A stretch of DNA of 64,000 bases from Limnephilus marmoratus. Its lineage: Eukaryota; Arthropoda; Insecta; Trichoptera; Limnephilidae. Every line of letters begins with the position of its first letter. The first letter of the stretch is position 1. The stretch is taken from NCBI GenBank assembly GCA_917880885.1, contig OU862927.1, positions 41,257,571 through 41,321,570 on the forward strand, written 5' to 3'. Both the position numbers and the translations under genes were made by a program. Of this stretch, positions 9,976-19,685 are shown one piece after another. The notes beneath the pieces were generated by a model that saw only the letters and a list, made by a program, of their open reading frames with translations, was not told the origin of the DNA and made no database searches.

Positions 9976-11555
9976 TTAGGGCAGGGACAGGGCATAACCG
10001 TGCGGGAGTATGGGAGCCTTGTCCACCATGGTAATTGGAGTAGGTGTCACCATCCTCAGCAATGAGGAACCTACTTAAGAAGACTCACGGCTTTATTTTG
10101 GCTAACCTTGACAAAATGTTTTCATGAGCATTTATCTCGGGAATGCTGGGTATCTGCAGGCTTAGTTCCAGAAGAGATATCGCATTACCGGTGCTGGTTT
10201 ATATACTTTTAATGGTTTTATATCAATTCCAGATATTATGGCTAAAATAGGATTCTATGTCCCGGATAATTTCACGTGAGGCTACCAACACAGGCTTTTG
10301 ATCCTTCCTTAGAACTTACTTACCAATAGTGATGCCCCTGGGAAGACTCACTAGGTTAATTAACTGCCTCACAGAAAATGTAGATATTTTCCACCTGCTC
10401 TACAACGGTTTGAAGCATGAAATATCACACATGCTTTAAACACATTCAGCACCAACATGCATTTATTATCCTAAAACGTGTTTTTGTAATTTTCTTTGCC
10501 GCTTTTGCAAGTTATTGGATTTTATACTGTTTTTGCAAATCTTAATTTTAAATATAACTGCTTCGCATATTCTACGATAACAACGCCATCCACGGCAATT
10601 ACTGGACGATCACAGCCTACAAAAGCACAAATAGGCTATTGGTATCAATGGGTATACATCGCTAAGGCCTGTGATCTCTTCACGGCTTATGTGCTCCGGT
10701 TGCAACGGTCGCCATACCAAAGTGTCTGTTTGCCACAGGGAATCCATTGTATTCAATTCCATGCAAATTAACTAATGAATCAAGGCTTTGTAAACCTCCA
10801 GATTATTTCATGTAATTTAATAGACTGTACTACCTGGTCCTATTAAGATTATACCTAATACCTGTAATGTTTCAATCAACATTTCAAAATTATAAAACCA
10901 CTCAAAATAAATTCATTCACCGTTCATTCTTGCACTTTAATAAAATGAAAGGTTATTTTTGAGAAAAAATTAGTGAACAAAAAAAATTTAAGAAAAAAGA
11001 CTTGATGTGTGATTTATGTGTCTGCGGATATCGAAGGATCTTGTATGTATTTTGAAATGTATGAAAGACCACTGCACAAGTAAAAATAATTAACATGAAG
11101 GGATAGGAGGAACCGCGCTGGCACTTCTTTTCTATCTCGGCTGGGTTTGTCATGCATTTTTATAACTGTTAGTCGCGGTATTTTACTTGCAATATGCGGG
11201 ATTAAGTTTGCGGATGCGGAATGCGGAATATTAGAGATGTTCACGCGGCGAGTTTTTGATTAAAGACTGATTGTGGGTAACTTTAGATGACAAATAGATA
11301 GGGGTGGGTAGGAAAGAAACATGTGACAATACAAGCTGCAAGCACAGGGTCTATGATATATGTAGATATCTGTACATAGGTAAGTGTAGCTATGTATTGT
11401 GTTAACGCCCAACCAAGACTTTTGTAACTAGCGTTGAAACAATAGGTAAATGTTTTAATATTTCCATTTTTGCATGGTGGAATTCCATTATAATAATAAA
11501 ATATAACAAATATGAAACTTATTTACACTATAATTTATTTAACCTTAAGAGCGTT
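9976..11555. other. Unassigned spacer
   Basis: Several short open frames (for example 10496-10771 +, 91 codons) lack recognisable motifs, and codon usage does not suggest a gene. Nothing else was recognised. Confidence 0.4.
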
Positions 11556-11745
11556 TAACCAGCCAGCGGACGAAAATCCACATTTCGTCGAAAGTTGTTC
11601 TTACGATCGTGCAGGGCTGTTATAATGAGAAAGATTAATTATTCTCCGTACCAGCTTTTTAAAATTATAACTCAATATCGATTTTATTTCATTCCAAATT
11701 TGCTTTAATTTACACCTACATCCAAAAATGCTGAAAGGCGTGGTA
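11555..11745 (-). repeat. 176-bp repeat family, single inverted copy
   Basis: The reverse complement carries the landmarks of the tandem units at 28845-29175: 'aatcgatattgagtta' (here 'caatatcgattttatttc' inverted), 'ccagc', 'taatcaatc'-like and 'cgaaatgtgg' blocks in the same order. The copy is diverged. Confidence 0.5.
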
Positions 11746-12595
11746 ATAAAACTATTAAAATTATGTACTTTTTGTAATTATTTTTTGATTATAAGTATTT
11801 ATCATTTTTCAATAATGTCTAAATTAAATAAGAATGTTAAAAAAAATCTGAAATATATTAGTTTGTAAGTGCGCAAATAAATACACAAACGGACCAATTT
11901 TCGTCAAGAAACACCTGTACGTAGGTATATAATTTTTAATGATTTTATTTAAACTAAAATTAAAATTCTAAAACATGCGATACCCAGATAATGTACTGAT
12001 TTATTTTACTTATTTAATAATAATTTGTTAATTGCATACAAATGAATACAACAATTCAGTTTGTTTAGGATTAGGTGCCTACAACGTTCTTATTATTTAT
12101 AGGTTATTTTTAACAAAAACGACATGTTATAATTTATTATTAATCATAATTTTTTTTATTTATTTATAACATTACATTTGATACATTTGTGTGGCAAAAA
12201 TAACATAATAATAACATTGAAAAATAACTATAAAATGTGTACAAGTGTTATTATGTCTTGTGGGTCGATATTAGTTCCTAGCTAGGCAGATTGCCCGTTC
12301 TAAGGAACCAAATGCTGGTGAGAATGAGAATGCAAAAAAAAAAGTTTTTTAACAAAATGTTCATTTTAATTTTTTAAATTAAATATACATTAATAAAGAT
12401 GCCAGAAAATTTATTCTGTAACAAAAAAAGAAAAAGAAAAGAAAAATGTTTTTTTTTAAATGTTTTTTATTTAAATAATATACGTACTAAATTTTTACTA
12501 AATGTGCCGTTAATAGGTCATGTACAATTTTAAGTGACATTATTTAATAGTTCTTCAGATTCCACCCTACCTAAGCCAATCAACCATTTTGTTAT

Positions 12596-12819
12596 ATTTA
12601 TTTATTTATTTTTTTTTTTTCATAAGAAGCAATTACTTTGTGGTTAGACATTATATTATAAAAAATAAAACAAACACTTTGTATTTAACCACGAATTTAT
12701 TATTTTATATATTTAAGTTATTATTATATCCTGAAGAAGCTAGGTTATAGCGAAACCGGTTGATATATAAAATAATAAATTCGTGGTTAAATACAAAGTG
12801 TTTGTTTTATTTTTTATAA
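12596..12819 (+). mobile_element. Hammerhead-bearing mini-element with 11-bp TSD
   Basis: Between direct repeats CATTTTGTTAT lie a T-rich 5' part (12596-12620), a short unique part, and two perfect 56-bp inverted arms (12656-12711 and 12764-12819). Their 52-nt spacer holds a hammerhead core. The right arm carries the GTGG(N)nACAAAGT block found after other hammerhead cassettes at 31889 and 32400. The TSD and T-rich end suggest retroposition. I infer a Penelope-like terminal repeat or retrozyme-like unit. Confidence 0.65.
12725..12767 (+). ncRNA. Hammerhead ribozyme motif (H1)
   Basis: Core CTGAAGA (12731-12737), an extra A, helix II GCTA/TAGC (12739-12742 with 12748-12751), then GAAA (12752-12755). 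Helix III is the palindrome ACCGGT (12755-12760), and the cleavage-site base is T12761. Helix I pairs GATATA (12762-12767) with TATATC (12725-12730), six perfect pairs. All conserved hammerhead positions are present. The extra base after CUGANGA is unusual, but it is known from at least one natural viroid hammerhead. Expected cleavage is 3' of T12761. Confidence 0.65.
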
Positions 12820-13376
12820 CATTTTGTTATTATTGAACTGACGTGGGACATTTTGCAAGCTTTAATATTTAATTCTAGGGGAATTTTATTATATATTTTT
12901 GGTCCAAGATATGTAGATGTTTTTTGATACTTTGCCGTATTGCTCCCTGGGACCACAAGATCCTTTCTGGTGTGACTTCTTGTGATATATTTGTGATAAA
13001 TTTTTTGAATATTATCTAGATTTTTATGTACGTGGATAATAATCCTTTTTATATAGTTTTGACGAATATTAAGTACATAAAATTTTTATAGAGCTGATCG
13101 CTAGAATATATTACTGCACGATTATATGATTTGAAATATGTGTGGTATAATACAAAATCTTTTATGAAAATTTAACACATCTGCCAGTGACCTATGGTAT
13201 AATCTTATTATACTAAAAATATTTTTTTTTCTCAAAATTTAAATCATGCAAATGCTAGATAAAAGAACAATCTTTCGAAATCCATTTATAATTTTTTGTG
13301 GAAAAGAGTCAATTCGTCTAAAATCTGATTTAAAAATGACATATTTCAGGATTTCTCTGGTAATACCCTCTTAAAC

Positions 13377-13790
13377 ATTTTCAGCTTGTTAAAGCTATCT
13401 TCGGACTGATAAAAATTATTCTTAACCTACGGTTCACATACATAACTTGGGGTGAGGGGAGAGGGATAGTCTACAAGGATTTTGTTAAATTATATGGATT
13501 TTATTACATTTGTTACAAAATCGTCTTTGACTGTCGAATTTCTAATTATTTTGGTTATTCCCAGTAGGCTTAATTACATCGGGTTTGTGGATAACTTTGA
13601 TATTGTTATAACGACTTAGTAACGAGTGTAAGAAAACCCATATAATTGATTAAAATCCTTGTAGACCACCCCTCTCCCCCCATTCCATAAGTTATGTACA
13701 TAAACCATAGGTTAAGAATAACTTGCGCCAGTCTGAAGATGGCTGTAACCTGAAACCGTTTACGGTCAAATAAATTAAAGTTGAAATAAG
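13377..13790. repeat. Palindromic element with opposed hammerhead-like ends
   Basis: The left part (13379-13500, minus) and right part (13640-13760, plus) share, in inverted order, the 'aaaatccttgtagac' block, the 'cctctcccc' block, 'ataagttatgta' and 'ggttaagaataa', each leading into a CTGAAGA/GAAA-type core. A single-arm relative lies at 15925-16080. A Penelope-like terminal repeat arranged head to head is my inference. Confidence 0.6.
13733..13765 (+). ncRNA. Hammerhead-like motif (H7), weak helix II
   Basis: CTGAAGA (13733-13739), then an extra T, a weak GG/CC helix II, GAAA (13752-13755) and helix III ACCG-TTTA-CGGT ending at T13764 with C13765 as the cleavage base. Core and helix III fit a hammerhead. 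Helix II and helix I are too short for much confidence. Confidence 0.4.
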
Positions 13791-14116
13791 TTTCATATTT
13801 GTTTTACTATATTATAATAAATCTGTTTTTCACAACAAATATGACAAGTCTACTGCGAGATATAGACTCTATCCCAAGCCCCAACCAAGGGCTCCAACCT
13901 CAGGGTGGGGGCCCCGGTGAGAGCAGATTTTTATTTTATTTTTCAACTCCACACAGAAGGCCGCAACAATTCACACATAAATTATTAAAACTTATTTTTT
14001 TTAAATATTTTTAATGCTTATATAATTATGTATATCCAAATCGCGAAAATGTGGCACAATACTGTCTTGCGCGAACCCCTTAATTAAAAAAAAAAGTGGT
14101 TTGTTTTTTCCTGCAG

Positions 14117-14198
14117 GTTTACGGCAAAGATATTCAAATACAGAAGAGATATGCTATGGTGTCCGCGCAACTGTCGCCGGACTACGCGCTAATTAGCG
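14117..14198 (+). CDS. Candidate host exon
   Basis: A strong acceptor (ttgttttttcctgcag, ending 14116) opens into a GC-richer segment reading VYGKDIQIQKRYAMVSAQLS, then PDYALIS, in phase 0. The frame stays open to about 14262, so the 3' end is unsure: a donor-like GT follows at 14199, another at 14159. I do not recognise the protein. A turn like 'LSPDYALI' occurs in beta-propeller peptidases, but that is only a hint. Its composition differs from the AT-rich flanks, as a conserved exon would. It could still be a relic of something else. Confidence 0.3.
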
Positions 14199-14534
14199 TA
14201 GTTTTCATACAAAAAGAATTTGTTCATTTCGTTGATTTTTTGAAAACGTGCATTAATATTGGTTAACAATATATTTTGAATAAGGAAAGAATTCGTTCAT
14301 TTAGTTTAACATTCGTTTGGTTTATTCGTTAATTATTTGTTCTTTTAGTTTATTCGTTAATTGGTAAACAATATCGGCGACACCCGGAAGCGCAGACCCA
14401 CATAGTAAAAACAGCAGATAGCACATCTACTTATATTTCAATATCTTTGGTTTACGGCTTTCAAAAGTGGTCCCCAAACTATTGAGTTTATATTGATGTC
14501 CTGGGGCCCCTTCACAGCTTCCTTGTTCTTAACC

Positions 14535-14562
14535 CCGAGCAACGCCGGGTACACGCTGGCTT
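14535..14562 (+). mobile_element. Helitron-like 3' end relic
   Basis: CCCCGAGCAACGCCGGGTAC followed by ACGCTGGC resembles the GAGCAACGCYGGGTAC...GCTAG terminus of insect Helitrons, seen better at 46155-46181. The terminal CTAG has decayed to CTGG. The upstream extent is not definable. Confidence 0.4.
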
Positions 14563-15002
14563 GTATGTAAATACGTCTAGTTTATTCTGACAACTTCCTT
14601 GTTACTGCCGTGTAAGCTCTATAAAACTTTTAGCTTCCCCCCTCACCCGTAGCTTGGAAGCTAGTGACGACGCGCGACTGACTTAAATTTTCGTGCGTCA
14701 CTTTGATGTATAAGCCTTTTTAGGCGTATAAATAAATTAAAAGCCTTTTCCACTTGTTTATTTTTGACCGGACCAGTTTCACCTTGCAACGGGAACCTTC
14801 AGACTTTTCTGAATCTCAAAACTCATATCCATATAGTCAAAAACCTTTCACCTTCACTGCCCGCGACACCGTAAATAACTAATTGTGTAAAAAAGTAAAA
14901 AAAATCATATTTGTAAGCTTTGGTAAAGATCAATTTATAAAAAATCTACAGCCCTAAAGATTCCTTAATTTCTCAGTCTTTTAAAATAAATATCAATTGT
15001 GA

Positions 15003-15748
15003 CGGCCGGCGTAGTCCAGCAGTAAGGCTCTTGACTAGCACCCCGAAGGTCACGGGAGCGAATCCCGGCGTGGCAAATAAATTTTATTTGATTAATTTGT
15101 GTAATTTCACAATTTATTCATTTAAAATAATATATAGCATGTTTGCGGCACGTTCCAGAGTGGAAGATACACTCAGTATCGCCCTGGTGTAAGACCACCA
15201 TTCAGAATTGAAACGTTGCTTGAACTGGCTTTTTTTTTACATAAGCTCCACACAGGAGGCCCTGAGGAAAATAATTTCCCTCAGGGCCTATGTTATCTTT
15301 GGGGATGCTGTGTGGAGGGTTTTTTAAGGAAAGGAAGGAGAGGAGAGTTCTGGAAAGGAAAAGGGTTTAAGGCGTGGGTAGGAATCTGGGGCTCAGTATG
15401 TCCTGGTCATCCACCTCCAAGACCTAGAAAAACCTCACCCCATGAACCCGGGCACCCCTGCTAAATCACCAAACGTAGCGAACCACTTGGGGTGACCTAT
15501 GGCAGAGGTGTTGGTTATACAATAAAGGTTCCCGAGGCGGCGGTACCCATTCCCGCCTCCCAAATTAGGCATTAGCCGTGTTTGGTGACCACATCTGAAT
15601 AGCCAGGTACTTCCCCACCTTCCTCTTCCCTATCACCTTCCCCTCCCCACTAACTTCAGCCTCACAACATATCCCAATTGGGGATGCCATAGTCCCACTG
15701 GCTCCAGACGGGAGCAGTTGGGACTTTTGTGTATTCACGTAAAAAAAA
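15003..15748 (+). repeat. SINE-T copy split by SINE-H
   Basis: A tRNA-like head (15003-15076) has an A box near 15011 (tagtccagcagtaagg) and a B box 'gggagcgaatccc' near 15054. It is followed by the body, then an insertion at 15228-15566, then the rest of the body and the tail 'cacgtaaaaaaaa' (to 15748). The head serves as an RNA polymerase III promoter in such SINEs. Once the insert is ignored, the order matches the copy at 56373-56785. Confidence 0.78.
15228..15566 (-). repeat. SINE-H, near full-length, nested in SINE-T
   Basis: On the minus strand this runs from AATTTGGGAGGCGGGAATGG (15566) to the hairpin end GGCCTCCTGTGTGGAGCTTA and a poly-A (T-run 15229-15237). The 3' end forms a double stem: an outer pair CTCCACACAG/CTGTGTGGAG enclosing GGCCCTGAGG/CCTCAGGGCC. 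The insertion splits SINE-T between '...gaactggc' and 'aggcattagccg', so SINE-H arrived later. No protein is encoded. Confidence 0.8.
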
Positions 15749-15924
15749 TCAATTCTACTTTTTCCCCAAATCTTCTATATATAAATGTACTTAATACTAA
15801 TAGTGATTTTTTCCCTAATCATCATTGAAGTGAGCTGCAAACCCAATGTAATTAGCTTACTGGAATTACCAAAATATTTAGAAATTCAATAGTCTAAAAC
15901 GACTATAATATATAATTATTATAA

Positions 15925-16080
15925 TTGATTAAAATCCTTGTAGACCACCCCTCTCCCCCTCCCCAATATGTTGTGTATATAAACCGTAGACTGAGAATTA
16001 TTTGTACCAGTCTGAAGATGGCACTAAAGAGCTGCAACCGGCTACGGTCAAATAAAATTAAGTGGAATAAAGTTTTATAT
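15925..16080 (+). repeat. Single-arm relative of the 13.4-13.8 kb palindrome
   Basis: It shares 'attaaaatccttgtagacca', 'cccctctcccc' and 'gtctgaagatggc' with 13650-13760. The hammerhead core is decayed: CTGAAGA at 16012-16018 is kept, but GAAA is replaced by GCAA. Helix III ACCG-GCTA-CGGT is intact. Confidence 0.55.
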
Positions 16081-16397
16081 TCGTTTTATTATAATAATTA
16101 TAATGGAATTCCACCATCAATTATCACTTACAAGAATAGAAATATTAAATAGTGATGGGGGTAGCAAATGTAAAATCATGGAATGTTTAGCGTTTTCATA
16201 CCATATCTTCTCCAAGCACAAACTTTCTAATTGAAGTGAGTTTATCTGAAGTGACCTGCAAGGTAAGTATGTTTTCTGTATTTATTTGTGAATACTACAA
16301 TTAGATACAGCTAAGAATTCATAAAAAATGTACAGCGCCCTTGAGGTGATTTTTTCACAAATACGGCGCTCAACAAATTATCCACTTATAATCATTA

Positions 16398-16680
16398 CTA
16401 GCAGACCCGGACATACGTTGCTGTGGCTAAAGAAACACAACGCCACACCATTTCTCAACTTTTATAACTAACACCATCTTTTAAATCAAATTCACACCGC
16501 ACACTTTCCAGCCCGCTCCCTTTATTTATAACCAATTTACACAAATTATTTACCTAAAAACCTTCCTCATGAATCACTCTATGTATTGGTGAAAACCGCA
16601 TGAAGATCCGTTGCGTAGTTTAAAAGATCTAAGCGCACATACAGCACTATGTAAAGATTATTGACAGACCACGACTCTCA
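16398..16680 (-). mobile_element. Helitron-like non-autonomous element
   Basis: The minus strand ends GCAACGTATGTCCGGGTCTG then CTAGTAATG (near 16424-16396), a Helitron-type 3' end. Upstream it holds 'ttcatgcggttttcacc'-type sequence (16585-16605) that also occurs in the element at 27206-28150. No Rep/helicase frame is present. Confidence 0.5.
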
Positions 16681-16699
16681 CACGATACAAAAAGGAATG

Positions 16700-17073
16700 A
16701 ATACAAAGAAACGATACGTGAAAAAAACTCAGACACGACTTGCAAAAATGACATTATTATTGTTATGAACCAACAAATTTGTTTACCAATAATACAAATA
16801 ATACGTGCTCTGTTCATTAAAAAATCTTTTTCGTATGTATTTCGTATGTTTTCCGTTAAAATAATTCAACATCTCTTTTGCGCAGTGCGATTTTTTCCCA
16901 AGCACGTTTTGCAACGAACACACTGGAATTTCAAGTGTAACAACTAACAACCTTGTTCATTATATTGTGTTTTGTGTTTAACGGTGTAAGCGTTGTTCAC
17001 TCTACACTCAACAAACAACAAACGTATGAGATTAATGATAATGACGGTAAACTTTCGGTATGATTGGTCACGC
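16700..17073. other. Unassigned spacer
   Basis: AT-rich. A 60-codon frame at 16765-16947 has no recognisable motif. Confidence 0.4.
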
Positions 17074-17416
17074 TTTTTTTTTTTTTTTACCTGAGCTCCA
17101 CACAGGAGGCCCTGAGAAAAACAATTTCCCTCAGGGCCTATGTCATCCTTAGGGATGCTGTGTGGAGGGTTTTTTAAGGAAAGGAAGGAAAGGAGAGTTT
17201 TGGGAAGGAAAAGGGCTTAAGGGGTGGGTGGGAATCTGGGGTTCAGTGTGCCCTGGTCATCCGACTCCAAGACCTAGACAAATCTCACCCCATGAACCCG
17301 GGCACCCCTGTTAAATCACCAAACGTAGCGAACCACTTGGGGTGACCTATGGCAGAGGTGTTGGTTATCCAATAAAGGTTCCCGGGGCGGCGGTACCCAT
17401 ATCCGCCTCCCAAATT
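17074..17416 (-). repeat. SINE-H, full-length
   Basis: Poly-A tail (T-run 17074-17089), hairpin end, polypyrimidine middle, and the 5' start 'aatttgggaggcggatatgg' at 17416. It is the copy most similar to the one at 15228-15566. Confidence 0.8.
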
Positions 17417-17629
17417 TTAAAAAAAGCCTTTAGATTCATCTTAATTAGGTAGGTACTATAAAAGACGACTATCATAGCATTCGGGCAATGGACAATACCG
17501 CATTTAATATTTCAATGTCGTAAAATGAAAATTTGCTTTCGTCGTATGGGATGACAGCTGACAGCTGTTTAGAATAATTTATGACTTTATTTTATATTGA
17601 TATTTTTAACGTGGTGTTTTTCATCGCCC

Positions 17630-17805
17630 CGAGTCATGAGAAAGAAGAGTTATTAGAAAGGATGATTAGAAGAGTATGTATGAGACGATATATGAATGTA
17701 AATGAGGTAAAGAGTGTGTGCCAAGACCGAATGTTTAACGGTCCGGCCTCTCTGCCTACCCCTGCGAGGAAACGGTGTGATGGTTAGTAAGTTAGTTGTT
17801 TTCCA
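17630..17805 (+). pseudogene. RTE-like LINE 3' end
   Basis: The + strand reads EELLERMIRRVCMRR, MNVNEVKSVCQDR and a 'PTPARKRCDG' end. It is related to the relic at 969-1531, which ends VCQDRVVWRS and 'gatggttagttagtta'. Here the 3' end is 'gtgatggttagtaagttagt'. Confidence 0.55.
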
Positions 17806-18024
17806 TCTCCCCGAGTGAATAGTTGTCTTTTATATATAGTAATAAAGGTTTTATATATAGTAATAATTTAAATTAAAAAAGTCTTTCTAGAGAATCTAAA
17901 GAAAGTTGTTTTCTTAGTTATCGCAGTGGTAATTATATGTAGATAATACTAGTTATGCGTCTGTCCTGTGTGACCCTGGCTCAATAAACTACCTACCCCT
18001 AATATCATAATATAATAGGAATTG

Positions 18025-18507
18025 ATTTCAGGATGAATCAAAACAGATTGATTTAAATTATCCAAAGAATATTAATAAAAATAATTCTAAAAAAGCCATA
18101 CGATTACCCTACCATCAAATTATTTCAGGAATTCAAAGTCCTTTCACTTCATAATATTTATAAAAAAATTACGCTTTTACAAATACACAAAGATTGTCTC
18201 AATAATGTTAACACTCTTTTTTCGAACAGCAATAGAACAAATATCCTTGGTTCTCTGACTTTACCGCGCTGTTACACCACCACAGCCCAACAATTCTATA
18301 AATATATTGGAGTTAAATGGTTTGACGAATTACCCTTGAAATTAAGATTGGGAACAAATTACACAAAATTCAAAAAATCAATAAAAACTCTTTTTATATA
18401 ACTTATCAACATAACAACTCAAATATAACATTAGTTAACCTTTTTCTCTCATTATTTTTTATCTCCTCCGCTTCAATCTGTTGTTTTTCTTATCTATTAT
18501 TTGTTTT

Positions 18508-18572
<65 letters not shown>

Positions 18573-18822
18573 TTTATATATATGTACAAATATGATTTTT
18601 TCTTATTTTCTGTTATTTATCTATTTTTTGTTTTATATATTTAAAAAAATATTATTTTTCGTTTGCTAAATTGTTGCGTCTATCCGCCTTTTTAACTCGA
18701 GCTCTGCTCTTAAAAAGGGTGTAAAGCGTATTATTAAATGTATTTTAATAGAAAGCTTTATTTAATGTATGTAAACATGTAATTAATACTATTTTATTAA
18801 ATAAAAAAAAAAAAAATTGTTT
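18025..18822 (+). pseudogene. LINE 3' end with poly-A tail
   Basis: A C-terminal protein fragment with typical LINE ORF2 wording (IGVKWFDELPLKLR near 18310, then KFKKSIKTLFI and stop near 18400) precedes a 400-bp 3' UTR. The UTR holds a long (TA)n tract and 'agctctgctcttaaaaaggg'-type sequence and ends in A13 at 18805-18817. The earlier part has frameshifts. Likely Jockey/CR1-group. Confidence 0.5.
18512..18566. repeat. (TA)n microsatellite
   Basis: About 27 uninterrupted TA units inside the LINE 3' UTR. Confidence 0.95.
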
Positions 18823-18824
18823 AG

Positions 18825-19130
18825 ATCATCATCATTATAATATCTTCTTCCCCTTGTTCTATTCGGGTCGGGGACCCATTGCATCGACAAGGCTCCTCCA
18901 TACGTCCCTGTCTTGTGCTGATTGTTCGGCCTCCGTCCATGGTTTGACCCATCCTCTCCTCACACAGTTTCTGGAGTTGCCTCGCCCAACTGTGTCTGGG
19001 GCGGCCCACTGGACGTCTACCCTCTGGAATCGCACTCAGTATCTTCCTCGGAATTCGGTCATCAGACATTCATAGTACAAGCCCAAGCCACCTTAGTTGC
19101 GATTTTTCTATGAAGAGTAGCAGTGGTTCA
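18825..19130 (-). pseudogene. LINE C-terminal fragment
   Basis: The minus strand reads LRWLGLYYE (about 19100), MSDDRIPRKILSAIPEGRR (from 19069), PVGRPRHSW and so on to a 'GEEDIIMMMI' end that translates a (GAT)n tail. 'RWLGHxxRMSDDRIPRKIL...RPVGRPR' is a common insect LINE ORF2 ending. It is 5'-truncated and lacks an RT core. Confidence 0.6.
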
Positions 19131-19264
19131 ATGTTTAGATCATCTTGGATCGTCGAGTTTAAATTTGTTTACATAGTTTATAAATTCATCAATTAAGTCC
19201 AAATAAAACTATTTCATTCAAATAAAAATTATTTTTTCTTCTTTAATCTTTGAAAATTCAATTA

Positions 19265-19420
19265 GTGGCATCATTTTTATTAAAATAAAAACACCACTAT
19301 TTCATCAAAATTACTACACTACATGTTTCGAAACCAAATGTTTCTTCGTTAGGATGGGATTAACATTTTAATCTTAACCCACCGAAGAAAACTTTGGTTT
19401 CGAAACATATAGATAATTTT
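19265..19420. repeat. Palindrome with two opposed hammerhead-like cores
   Basis: The left half on the minus strand reads CTAACGA (19352-19346), helix II GAAAC/GTTTC, GAAA (19329-19326) and helix III ACATGT. The right half on the plus strand reads CACCGA, helix II GAAAAC/GGTTTC (19387-19392 and 19396-19401), GAAA (19402-19405) and ACATAT. Both cores have lost the conserved CUGA, so cleavage is not expected. The layout matches intact motifs H1-H3. Confidence 0.45.
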
Positions 19421-19685
19421 GATTATTATAAAATCGTTAACTTCTACTTAATTACTTACAAATAAGGAAAAATTTGCCAAAATTGGCAGCAAAGCAATCT
19501 CAGGTATATTAAATAGTGCTATATTGTGGCAAAAAGCGCTCCATTGGTGAAAAGTGGTGTTTTACAAAGTGTTTTGTTTTCATTTAATTATACATTATTT
19601 TAATGACTATTTTTAAAGTAGGGGCTGATTTGTCGAGAATTCCGAATATACCGTGATATTTCGCGGGTCTGCGCTACTACTAAAC

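Larger units (their letters stand above)
12530..13085 (-). pseudogene. LINE C-terminal end interrupted by a 224-bp insert
   Basis: Minus-strand translation gives a coherent LINE ORF2 tail: IRQNYIKRII, YITRSHTRKDLVVPGS, TSTYLGPKIYNKIPLE. The match stops at a 224-bp insertion (12596-12819) flanked by the 11-bp repeat CATTTTGTTAT (12585-12595 and 12820-12830). Skipping the insert and one repeat, the frame runs on without a stop through TKWLIGLGRVESEELL to TAA at 12532-12530. The RT core is absent. Likely a Jockey/CR1-group element. Confidence 0.65.

Noticed and set aside
10496..10771. 91-codon plus-strand frame
   Set aside because: No motif, no splice or transcript signals, and no repeat partner in the window.
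15216..15464. Conserved antisense frame in SINE-H (…EENNFPQGLC…) also at 58054-58299
   Set aside because: Open only because the stem-loop region is GC-rich and young copies are similar. It runs against the sense strand of the retroposon and is broken in most copies.
16012..16060. Active hammerhead at 16.0 kb
   Set aside because: The GAAA box is GCAA and helix II does not pair; kept only as a decayed relative.
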